Positions 11,201-22,786 of a stretch of DNA of 64,000 nt are shown here, piece after piece. The stretch spans positions 2,232,001 through 2,296,000 of the forward strand of contig CM106586.1 of the NCBI GenBank assembly GCA_048013815.1, given 5' to 3'. The notes below the pieces were generated by a model, which saw only the letters and a program-made list of their open reading frames with translations, searched no databases and was not told where the DNA came from. Position numbers and translations under genes: made by a program. Each line of letters opens with the position of its first letter. Positions within the stretch are counted from its first letter, which is position 1. This DNA comes from Setoptus koraiensis (Eukaryota; Arthropoda).

Positions 11201-14200
11201 CATCCTTAATAACGATTGACTTTCATGTGGATAGTTGTACAAACAAGTGGCCGTCTCGCCGCTGTTTTGCGTGATTGATAATGCAACACGATGCGAAACG
11301 TTATTAGTTAGCGTTATTAGTTTTCAGCATGATTATAATTATCATGTTAGCTCAAGTGGTAATTAATTATTAATTAAAAGATTGACACTTACTTGAGGAA
11401 GTGCTTGAATTGTTCCACTGAACATTGAGACCAACGAAAACCTCGTTCAGTATGACGCAAATCGGACATGATAAATCCGTCCTCCCAGGGACAATGAGTG
11501 GCGCCCGGTCCACCCAAGTAGCTTGGCGGCGGCGATCCGTCATGTACGCAACCGAGTCTGAATATTTCAATTTTGTATCGCATGGGTAGTGCGCGGTTAC
11601 GTGAGCAGATGCGACCAGTTACGAGCGGATATGAGCGGATATGAGCAGATATGAGCAGATATGAGCAGATATGAGCGGTCAAGAGTGTTAGTTGGTGGCA
11701 GTAAAAGTGATTACATGTGTGATTACAAGCATGATGTGTGTATCTAGCAGGCAATCATGATGCCTGTTGCGATTATATAACCATTATACAAGCCCATGTC
11801 GGTTATGTAATGGTTATATAATAATGAGAATGAGAATGAGAATGGCAATACTTACAAGTGTCCAACTTCGTGAGCGGCCACAATAATGCCAGAAAATCCT
11901 CCGCTATCCTCTATTATCGCAACCGAATTGACCTTTTCCAATCGTTTATTAACAACGCACGCGCCTCCCACGTAAGCGAAACCCGCTGTACCACGATTAC
12001 ATCTACCACCTTCGTATCTACGCCTACACATATCTAATTTGGTTATAACAACAGCCAAATCGTATGTGGGTAGACGATCTTCCCGATAGAGGTATTTGCC
12101 CATATCTGTTAAGGCACCTGCGGCATCAACCGCGTCCGCATTCGGTGACCTTAAGCGGTTCCTTTCTAGATATGGCGTTGCGTCACGATCTTTAGCAACA
12201 ATCATACCAGCCAAGCTAATTCTAATACGTGGATGCACTAATAACTTATATCTCAAATCTACCCCATTCCAGAAGCTAACAAAATATCTTTTAACGTCAC
12301 GACTATCGGCACCGTGCAACAAATAGCTGTCATAATCAACAACTAACAATACCTCGGGCCAAACAGTTTCGGGAGCCTGACGTTTAGTTCGCGAATGGGC
12401 ACCACCACTGCTGCGCTTAAATCTGTCTTTTTTCACTTTTGATCTTATGTAACTTGTATTGTTTGTTTGTTGTTGCTGTTGTTGTTGTTGTTGTTGCTGC
12501 TGTTGTTGCTGGTGTTGCTGGTGTTGCGAATGGCGGGTTGCGTTTAGGCCGTTAGTGGACAACAACGGAGACATTGTGTAGTGATTGCTGTTGTCATGAT
12601 TAACACCACGCTTGTGATCATTGTAATGTTGTGTGAATGTCCAATTATCAAAGCCAGCTCTGCCGTATCCCATATACGAGCCTGGCTCCAACAAAAATTG
12701 ACTATCCATATGATCATGATGGTCAGCATCGTCATCGGCGGCATCGGCACTCACAGAGTCACTCACAGAGTCACTCATAGAGTCACTCACAGAGTCACGC
12801 TTGTGTCTCGTTATAATTTCCTTAGATAATCTATGGCTGTCAAATGGTCTATTTAAATTAAGTGACAACTCGCTCAATAGGGCATCATTGTCACTATTGT
12901 GCTTAATTGTTGTTGATTGGTGCCGTCTTATTGTCGACGGCGACACCATAAACGAATTCATGTGCTCAGGTGACATCTCAGAGCTAGGCCTCTGTCTGTA
13001 TATAATGTGATGACTGTGCAACACCGCTCTGTTACTATCTCTATCTCTAGCATTGTTGTTGGCTTTTGAATTAGAATCGGGCGCTATCTGTGCCGGTCTC
13101 AATTCGGAGGCTGCGTTATCATTATCATTATTATTTAAATTACTACTACTACTACTTTTACTATTGGCTACTAATTTAGGCACGTGTAATTGTGCTTGTA
13201 ACTTAGCCAATTTCTTCCATTTCCTTTCACTAGCTAATTTACTTAAAATTGGCCTCTGCAATAATACGCGCTCATTATTACTGCCCATAATACTTATTTT
13301 ATGTTTAGTTTGATCCAGGGGGCGCCACTTGGACACTTTACCGGACGATGTGCCGCCAATGGTAGCTGTGTCAGCCATACCATAATTGTCGTTATTGCCA
13401 GCGTCCTTGTTAAATGCTGTTGTGTTATGTTGTTGCTTAAGGTATTGAGGTAGTTTCACATTAGTTTCATTATTATTATCATTATTAAGCTGATGAGATA
13501 AATGGGCCAATTCAAAGGCTTCATCTTCATCAAGGAACATTTCATCATCATCATGGGGATCGTCATCGTGCATGTGATATATTCTGGACTCGATCTGTCC
13601 GCTATTTGTTTGTGTTTGTGTCGTTGTTGTTGTTGTTGTTGTCGTTGTTGTCGTTGTTGGTGGTGGTGTTGTGGTTGTTGTTGTTGTCGCTGTGGTTGTT
13701 GTGTCATTCACAGCTGACTGTGTTGACTTGGGTGGTACACCTGTTAGCAGCAACGAATCTGTTGCTGATAAAGTTGGTGTCTTCTTGTCAACAACGGCAA
13801 CAGGTGTAGTTTTAGTATCACTAGTAGAAGAATCAGTATGCTTGTTGTTGTTGCTGCTGCTGTCAGCAGTGGCAGCGGCCTGTAATGTGGTCGCAATGGC
13901 ATGCTTTTTTGCCGCCTCTAATGCACCATGTGGAAGTGGTTTTATAACAAAGTCATTACCAATTGTTCCGTCCACTTGTAATTGTCCATTTATGCCTCGG
14001 TTTATGAGCAAAGCGGCCAAATTGTCTTCGTCATGATAAATAGAGCCAATATCAGGGTCATCATCGGGCGATTGCATTCTGTTGTTGTTGCTGCTGCTGT
14101 TGTCGTTGTTGTCCTTTGTCGGTCTGGCCGTGGACGGCAACGCTGTTGTTGCTGCTGCTGTTGTTGCTGATGTTGCCGTTGTCGATGTTGTAGATGTCAC

Positions 14201-17200
14201 TGGCATACTTATATCGGCCAATATATTTGCTCTAGGCGCCGAAGAATTAGCTACGACAACAGGTAAATTAGAAGCCGGCAAAGAAGATATCCCTTTTCCT
14301 TTTGTTGCATCACCATTTGTTGTAGACTATTTAGAAGGAGAACAAAATAGTATAGTACCGTTTTAAGTGTTATATATGTACACACATTTAAAATAGGAAT
14401 TGGTGTGTGACGAGCCAAGACATTTCATGACCAAATAGTCGCATTGATACAGGGGGGTTCGCAGGTGAAATACATGTGAATATACAAGTGAAATATACAG
14501 GCCAGACACATTGGGGAGAGAGAGAGAGAGACAGGTAAGTGGCTTGTTAGTAATGTTATAGTTTCTTCTCTTGGTAATGACTTGAATCTGCTAGTAATGA
14601 TAGCTTGCACCTCGATAGAGAAAAGAGACAATCAACGAGCCAAAACTGATTGAATTGCGAGCCGTTTACTCGTCTGGCCATCTCAACAAATACACTCCAT
14701 CTAGTCGTCTCGTCAGCTTCTTTTCTGCCACTGCAACTGGCTAGCTACCATTAGAGGTAGCTCAGGTAGTTGTTACTTGTCGATTGACATCTACCTGTCG
14801 CTGTGTGTGTGTGTGTGTGTATTTTTGGGTGAATTGATGCTCATGTTGCATCAATCATATCGCCATCAACTAACTAACTATCTAAATAACTAACTAAATG
14901 ATCAGACTAATCAGATAAATTTAATAGTTTCGTTGACAAATCAAGCTGACCAACAAAGAACAAAAAGTATAAAAGTATAATAATAAACTAGTAACCAGTT
15001 ATAAGAATGTAGCTTATTCCAACTTTTAACATCTAATTCACTTGCAACACTTGCCAGGGCGCTTGTAAATCAGTGGCCTAACTTTATCTTTCATACAAAT
15101 GATATCTCCCACTGTTTCTCAATTTTACTCTCCCTTGAACTATATCTCCCTCTGTCGCTCTCTCTCTTGCCTGCTCCACGACCAGCGATAAGCATAAATG
15201 AGCCAATTCAATTTACTTCCGTGACAGCACGACATTTTCAATTTTCAGAATCTTCGGACAACCTTGCGAGTTGCGAGTTGCGAGTTGCGAGTTGCGATTT
15301 GATTTGGGTATTTGGAGAAAGGTTGCGCTGTTGTGATTATTATGTGATTTCAATTGTACACATGCAGTTGCATTAGAGCTGATGTAATGAATAGGCTCAC
15401 ATTATGATAACATTTAACAGTCAGAATCTTAACACATGATGGTCTGTGCACTTTACACAAACGCATTGATCCAATGGGAAGAATCAAATGAGATTGGTGG
15501 TTTCAGCGAAGGCCAAAGCAACACGATCAACGTAACCATAATAACGATATTATCGATCGATGGTCAGTTGTGTCACGATAATTGTGCACGATACATGCCA
15601 CTCATTCTAATGAAAAATGTAAAATGTGCAATGTAAAATTGCAAAATTGTTGCCGATGCATAATAGTTGTTGATAGCTGTACCATAGTGTGCCGAGCAAG
15701 GTATTATTTTCATTATCAACAGGATGATATGATAATAAGAATTGAAAAGTGAGACCACTCAATCATGCATAATTCATCAGGAGTAACATTGTTGTTAGAT
15801 AGGAGCGACACTTTATAACATGAGGTCATAGATCAAACTGACCAAACGCTAACTACTGTATACCTATCTAACTACACTACATACACCGGCATGAGCGCAT
15901 GACTGTTTGAGTGTATAACTGGACATGATTGATAGGTTATCAACACCAAATGGTTACGTGAGATATGAGATGGCAAATGGCGAATAGCAAAGATGATATA
16001 ATTTACTTGTTATCTTGTTTAGGTCAATCAGCTGGTCAGCTGGTCGGCTAGTCGGCTGGCTGACTTGCTGGCAATTGTCGTGGTCAATGATTGAGTAAGC
16101 GCAACTGCAAGTGAGATATCAGGCAACAAGTTCAAATTCAAAGTTAACAGCGCAATAACGGCACTTGTGCCAAAATGACCGAACGCTTTATTTTACAGTC
16201 GAGTGTGTAAATCGGATATTGCACTAGGATATCGCCAAGTACAATTAGATGGGCACCTTACTGTTTGTGTGTGTGCGTAGCTAGCAATTACCACAACTGC
16301 AACCGCAACCGCAACCGCAACTGCAACCACAACTGTAAACACCAAATAGCTGTCATCAATAACTGGCCGGTTTCCGCCAGCTACTTATTGTGAGAGCTGG
16401 CGCCAGATCAAGCTACAGCCAGTAGTAACTACCGGTGGCACTCACTCGCTATTGCCGATGCGACAAAAACAAATTGTTATTACATAACAACAAGCTATGA
16501 GTAACAAGCTATGACAATTGACATGGCAAGCCAATAGCCAATAGTCTGGGCCAATTGAGCATGTAATAATAACTGAATAACTGTACTGGTCATTGCTAAT
16601 AGCAACAGATAGTAACAGTGGGCAGCATAATTTATCTCACTTACTCTCTTATAAACACCTTGCGCCTTGTTATTGAGTGCTGCTCACTTTGATGTTCGCC
16701 TGCCCATTTTAAGGTCATCGTCGGATTCTTTGGAGAGATTTTCAAACTTTACAATATACAATATATATTATATATTACATATTATATTGTATAATATACA
16801 GTGATGTCAGTGTTGGCATTACCGTCATAATAGCGTCCAGTGCGTTCAATGTTACTGTCCAATAGTGTCAGTGAGTCAAGTGTGTTCACTCACAAGAGCA
16901 GCTCACATTAGATAGATGTGATTGTCATGCAGACACATGCAGTGTGTCACTGGCCAGTTAAACCAAGTGAATTGACCAAAACACCAAGTGAACAGGTGAG
17001 CAAGTGAAGGATTGAGTGAGTGAGACACAACTAAAGCAAACACAATCAAATGGCATCTGTGAGATGGCAAAAGTTGAAATGTTGAGTCCACTATCGGAGT
17101 GTACGAGCAAACGTGTTTAACTGTTACTATTGCCGCTCGGCCACTTAAGCGACTAACTGAATGAGTCTGTCGGCCAGTCGACTGAGTGAGATTTAAATCA

Positions 17201-20200
17201 TTTGACACTTGTTGATGGTTTGAATCTTATCTAAAATTGCTCCAAATTCCAACACTGTGTAATGTGTAATAGTCGAGTCAAGTCAAGTCGACTCGACTTG
17301 ATAGACACAACATGACTCGCTCGCTCTCTCTCTCTCTCTATCTGCGATATTGCTGCTTGATAATAATCCAGATTGTGTTCAGTGATAATGACACACACTT
17401 GGTGTTACCTTAAGCCCCCAAACTGATGACTATGCAAGCTCTCTGGTTGGTCAAGCTGGTCATTTGAGTTGAGCACATTGGCTAGCAGTTGCCAAGCTAG
17501 CCAATGCAACAACAACTCTTGCCGTGCACAACTAACATGGCAAGAGTTTTAACTCATTCAACTCAGCAATGAAAAGTCAACTCGTATATATATAACTCGT
17601 ATATATGAAGGGCCAAAGTCAGTTGAGTTATGTCACTTGAAAAAGAAAAAGAAAAAAAAGAAGACGAAGAAGTGTCTAAGTAGACTTTCACATTTCGCTC
17701 ATTCACTTATTTTGTGTGTATGGCTTACTTTTTGGAAAAATCAAATCAATTTATTATTTAATTGTTGTCTCTTTGACACTTACTCTCCATGTGCAACTTT
17801 TCTCTCTCTCTCTCTCTCCCTCTCTCTGGCTGCGTGTGTCGCTCTCTTCAAACTACAACAATTACCAACAACTTGCGCTATGTAACATGTTGCTATGACT
17901 GCCAGTATACACTTTGCAGTTCAGTTATTGAGCTAGGATAGCAGTAACTCAACTGGCCACTAACTAGCAGCGACAACAACAAGTAAATCTTATCTTATTC
18001 CCATTTACTTTCTTAGATTGACCGATTGACTCAATGAACTTTCAAGGGAACAACAACAACAGCGACAACAACAAACAAACAGACGGACATGCAATTTTCA
18101 ATGTCTATTGTAAACTGAATCTTATAACAACAACAACAATAACTTGATCTTATCTCGTTCATGTCGACTCATTCGACTGCAACACTGCTAGTCACCTGGC
18201 TAAAGTTACTACAGTTATATAAAATATCTAGAATATATAGAATAGTGATAAGTTAAATAGAAGATGACCAACATAACAATCATAATAATAATAATAATAT
18301 TGCCGTAATAATAATAATAACTGTAGCAAGTGATTATTAGAGTCACAATTAAGACATGGCAGTGGGGGTTGTTCTTTTTATTATTAGCTCTCTCTCTCTT
18401 CGGGCTTCTCGTAACGAAACTCGTAAGAAGACTCTCGCTGCTTTTTGTCGCTCTCAAACAGTCACTCCAATGACAATGCTATAATGCTATAATAATGATG
18501 ATATTTAATCTAACTAATACGAGCTGTCTTGTCAATGGTCAAGGTTGTCACAGTCAGCAAACAGTCCACTAGTGACCAATGTCCATGAGACGCTCTTGTC
18601 TAGCCAAACATTTATATATGGAACAATCGATGACGATCGCCACTTAATGGCCACTAAGGGATAAATAAACAAACACTTGTTGTTGCTTTTATTTCATTTA
18701 TCTACATGGTTACTTACTTAGCTCACAAGAGCATAAATTTTGCAATCGACATAAATTAAACAATTCAACTGGCTAGATTAGTTGAATCGGCAGTATTTAC
18801 AGCGCATTTTGAGGTTGTTTTCGCCTCTCAACTTGTCTGTTTGTTGTTTCACAACAACAACAAACAGACCAGTTGAGCTTCAATCATTATTTATTATCAT
18901 ATTGAATGATCATAAATAGCTCATGTGAGTCTGTCTTTTCCAATCGGAAATGGTCCTTCAAAACAAATCTAATCACACATTCAGTGATGAATAGCACTCA
19001 TCGTTATTTTTTAATCCTTGATCGTTAATTATTGACAACTGTTTGTTGTCGATAACTAACCCTCATAAATTGACTGTAATAGGTATTACAGCTATTAATC
19101 GACAACATCGACAAATAGGATGCCAGCTAGTAAAGCTTATAAACACAGCTGATCAGCTAACATCGTATTGACTGTCCCGCTCGCTCTCTCTCTCTCTATT
19201 ATATTGACAGAATTAGACAAATCACTTCATCTAATTAGTCTAACGTACGTGCAAGTTCCTCATCTATTGTTGACCTTAGTTAGTTCGATTAACAAAAAAC
19301 AAATAGATATAATAATAGATTGGCTTTGAACGACAGCTGGAACAGATTTATTTCTCCAATCAGAGTACAGGCAAACATTGCATGCAGCAACTAATTGACT
19401 ACATACAGCACATAGCGCCAACAACTTATAACTAATAACTTATTAGTCGGTACTATAACAAGTGTTTTTTAGGGAACAACATTTACATATGGCTCGTTGG
19501 CGCCTGTGCTAATGAAACTCCCACGCAATTTTCAGGCAAAACAGTTACCAATTATCAGCGAGAACAAATAAATACTAATAATCTCGATTCTCATGATCAA
19601 ACGGTCGGCTTGCCAAATTGAAGTGGCCATAATTTTCGGCTCGATATTACTTTTAAATGTATAACGGAACAGTTTATATTATTTGTGCTTGTAAACTACT
19701 AGCTCGTTATTATTACCTTAATATGGTAGTGCGTTTATACACACGTTGTAGTAAACACAAAAAACAAATCATATATTCAATGATATAATTAACTTGCTAA
19801 AATTGTAAATAAAAATCAAAGATAATTAAGTTTGATCAAGTACGAATATGAATTCTTATATGCACAAATCGAACGAGTGCCAGACGTTTGTCGTTATATT
19901 GTGAGGACCCCTGATGTGGAGTTAGCTCGGCCATCAGAATAACATTAGCATATCAATTAATGCTTTACGATATCAACTTCAACTTGTGCGCATCTCGGTC
20001 ACGATCGTTATCATTCATTTGAATGACTTTGACGAATAAAGACACACAAAAGAATCCAATCCTATCGCTTATTGAGTTCTGAGGTTAACGGCAATCGATC
20101 GATCGATACCACTAGCTAAACTATCTTCGATGATCACGAAGGACAATCCTTCACTCACTAATAGCACTCAACATTAAAGAATTAACCCATTGTGCTCGTT

Positions 20201-21268
20201 TATAAGCTAATATTAATGAGTAAATTTGAGTTCACCACGAAACACTCATAAACGATCATTGTATAGTTATTGTTTTTGTTGCAATTATGAGCTCACCTTT
20301 TGCGCCTGCCTGCATTCATTAGTGTTTGAGTGACCTGTTTGTGGACAATCTATTGAGTGATGCTGCTGTTGGCTATTGGCTGTCGTTGATTTGATTTCAC
20401 TATATCTCAATTGTCCATCTTTAGTTGTTTCTGCCATAAATATTTTCATATCTTTGAGGCGCCGTTGAAAATCTAGATTAGGTTTAAGTCGCAATTTAAT
20501 ATCTTGACCAAAAGTAGACAGATCTATATTTAATTTATTGTCGCCATTAGTCGGTGGTTGTGTATCTCTCTTATTTCTTTTGATATGGCTCTCTTTTGTT
20601 GTTTGTGTATTTGTTATGGCTTGATCATAGTGATGATGTTTGGCCTCATTCTCATGTTGTTGTTTATCATTATGATTATTATTATTATGATTATTATATG
20701 AATTAAATGTAATTTGTTGATCTAAATTATTATCAGTTGATATAGATTGTTGGTGTGACGATGATGGTAATAATTGTTTCAAATCATTTATAGGAGAGAT
20801 CAAATGGGGGCCGTTATCATTAACAATTAATTGTACTATCTCATAAGATGGAACTTGGTCATGTGAATCTACTTGAAAGGTTCGCCGGAGATCTTCAGGG
20901 GTCATGAATGAATGAACATTATGATGATGATGTAATTCATCTCCATTTACAACCATTGTAGCTGTTTTAAAGATCAAATTATCTATTAATTGCATTGTGA
21001 TTAGTGATATTAGTATAATATTGGCCATTGATTTCATTGATTTGATTATGGAATCATTCATTATAGTAGAGTAGGTGATGATAGTAGTTGTTGTAGTAGT
21101 GATTGGGCTGATGGTTGTCATCAGATTATTATAATTAGTTGTGGTTGTGGTTGTTGTTGCTATTCTATTTGTGGTGTTGTTGGCTGTAGTTCTATTTAAG
21201 CATCTTCTTCTTCCTCGCTTTCTCATTTGCATTATTAACGGAGCACCTGCTTCATTCATTTGTGTCAT
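8203..21268 (-). CDS. ADAMTS-type secreted zinc metalloprotease, six coding exons
   Basis: Coding exons on the minus strand are 21268-20297, 14326-11856, 11557-11393, 11261-11135, 10999-10895 and 9285-8203. All junctions are GT-AG and in frame, giving about 1640 residues. Exon 1 has a hydrophobic segment (SMANIILISLITMQLIDNL), then ADAM prodomain-like LSTFGQDIKLRLKPNLDF. Exon 2 continues the prodomain (INGQLQVDGTIGNDFVIKPL) through long Thr, Asn, Gln and Asp/Ser runs to a furin site RTKR near residue 973. The catalytic domain starts at APETVWPEVLLVVDYDSY. The zinc site HEVGHLLGCVHDG (about 1143) is complete and a Met-turn IMSD follows. A disintegrin-like cysteine domain comes next (CLYNYPHESQSLLRMLPG, LDEQC, CAQLFCFDSASGYC, PAAEGSPCG, VCRNGKCV). 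The last exon adds about 340 Ser/Asn/Thr residues and a stop; no TSP1 repeat is seen. The family cleaves extracellular matrix after furin activation. The chosen ATG at 21268 is the first in the frame; a 5' exon cannot be excluded. Confidence 0.9.
9286..10894 (-). other. ADAMTS intron 5 (1.6 kb)
   Basis: It lies between the exon ending PAAEGSPCGEAQ and the exon opening VCRNGKCV. It contains an 8-base tandem array near 10430-10470 and GA-rich patches; no exon of a TSP1 domain or other recognisable coding segment was seen in it. Confidence 0.8.
10405..10470. repeat. Tandem 8-base array (cactattt)
   Basis: Five regular copies and two degenerate ones inside ADAMTS intron 5; it translates as a Ser/Leu/Phe run in a spurious frame. 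Confidence 0.85.
11621..11680. repeat. Six-copy tandem array of a 10-base unit (atgagcagat/atgagcggat)
   Basis: Exactly 10-base periodicity over 60 bases inside ADAMTS intron 2 (11558-11855), which itself interrupts the zinc-site codons. Confidence 0.95.
12461..12528 (-). repeat. CAA/CAG tract encoding poly-Gln in the ADAMTS prodomain
   Basis: Mixed CAA and CAG codons encode about 20 Gln residues with two His interruptions, just before the furin site. Mixed codons suggest the run is maintained at protein level rather than a pure slippage tract. Confidence 0.9.
12749..12798 (-). repeat. 12-base repeat encoding DSVS units in the ADAMTS prodomain
   Basis: Four copies of a 12-base unit give SVSDSMSDSVSDSVS, in frame, followed by an Asp/Ala/His patch. 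Confidence 0.9.
13609..13705 (-). repeat. ACA/ACG tract encoding poly-Thr in the ADAMTS prodomain
   Basis: About 25 Thr codons with a short Pro interruption, mucin-like and probably O-glycosylated if the protein is secreted. Confidence 0.9.
15264..15297. repeat. Five tandem copies of a 7-base unit (ttgcgag)
   Basis: Perfect copies in ADAMTS intron 1, the last one truncated by one base. Confidence 0.92.
16294..16337. repeat. Hexamer array (aactgc/aaccgc)
   Basis: Imperfect hexamer repeats in ADAMTS intron 1. The same hexamer family recurs at 22729-22786. Confidence 0.85.
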
Positions 21269-22728
21269 CTTGTCGTTGTTGGTGTTGTTGTTGATGATGT
21301 TGTTGGTGTTGAAGTGGATGTTGATGTTGCTGTTGCTGACAAACAATTTGAAAGATGTTGCTGTTGCTGCTGATTAAGTTTGCTGCTGTGCGCCAGTGTT
21401 TGCTGCCTTTATCTGAAATCATTGAGGGAATTGACATGTGATGACTGACTAACTAACAATTATATAATAATAATTGCCGATGTGTTTGTGTGTGTGTGTG
21501 ACTCTAATTAAATCTTATGTTTGTTTAAATAAATAACTGGATGGCACAAATTATGTTCAATCAATCTTAACAACTAAATTTCCTCTTGAGGCTTGAGCTA
21601 ATCAAGATCAATTATGATTAATAATGGCACACACGCGCGTACAAACAAATAAACAATATGTATTTATTTATTTATATGTACACACATACACATAGTATGT
21701 AATAGTAGAATGAAAAAATGCGATACTAATTAGTTAGTATTATTATTATAAGGATGATGATTGCGTGTATATATCTATGTTATTATTATTATTACTATTA
21801 CTATTATTGTTATTATTGTTGATTGAAGTAATTATTGCAAGTGTGTAAGCTAGGAAAAGTGTAACATGAGTGTGACCACCACACGTATATGTATATAGCT
21901 AATAGCAACACCAGTCAAACAGCACCAACAAAACAACAACATCAACTCACTGAAATACCGACCGGCAACAATCATCAAGTTGTTGTTGTTGTGGTTGTTG
22001 TCGCAACATTACGTTGCAAGTGCGCGCATAGTTTTGCACATTTAAAGTTCATGGTTAATGCTAATCATAATAATCATTCATGATTGATATGACAATCTAG
22101 ACCGCTCTAGAATATTAAGACACACAACACACACAAACGAATACATATTGGCGAGACACATTTTCTTATTCTTATTATTAGATTACTACTATTTGTGTTT
22201 GTACTTGTCGGTATCTCTGTAGCTAAATCGGTGCCGTCGTCGGTACCGGCGTCCGTGTCGCTAGTTGGCGTGATTGTCGGTGTCGCTTGTCGCTGTTGCT
22301 GTTGTTGAAATAATAATATATGGTCTACATGTTGTGTGTGTGTGTGTGTTCATTGTGTTCTTAAGTAAATGACGCATATCGTATAGTGTCTCTCTGTATC
22401 ACATTAATCTACTTTTTGCGCATATGTACACCTGTTACAATCAAGTGAGCATGCGTCACAGGAGGAGTCTAACCAGACGAAAGCGGGGGAAACAAGTCAA
22501 TTGGAGTGAATGGTCACACACACACACAGCCACTAAGAGGCAATAATGAGTTGGAGTTTGTCTCTGCCACTTGTTGTTGTTGCCATTCATTGGTAAGTAT
22601 ACTCTATCTATCTGTCATCCACCAACTTATCTAACAAGATGTGTTAGTGTTACTATCTCTAGTCACAGGTAACTCTAGTTCAATGGTAGTTTGGGCAAGA
22701 TCACTTTGCTAAGACCACCTTTGTTTGC

Positions 22729-22786
22729 TGCAACCGCGACTGCAACTGCAACTGCAACTGCAACTGCAACCGTAACTGCAACTGTA
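22729..22786. repeat. Hexamer array (aactgc)
   Basis: About nine hexamer copies with occasional aaccgc or gtaact variants; gives an Ala-Thr run in one frame. Confidence 0.92.

Larger units (their letters stand above)
14327..20296 (-). other. ADAMTS intron 1 (6.0 kb)
   Basis: Donor AAG|GTGAGC at 20297/20296 and acceptor aaatag at 14329-14327, both phase 0. The interior is AT-rich with simple repeats: a GT run at 14802-14820, a 7-base array at 15264-15297, a CAACCG hexamer patch at 16294-16337 and an AT-rich near-palindrome near 16752-16802. No conserved coding exon or RNA gene was recognised on either strand. Confidence 0.75.

Noticed and set aside
13456-14366. Several long plus-strand frames with Val/Leu/Cys runs
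   Set aside because: They are antisense shadows of the Thr, Gln and Asn codon runs of the ADAMTS prodomain exon.
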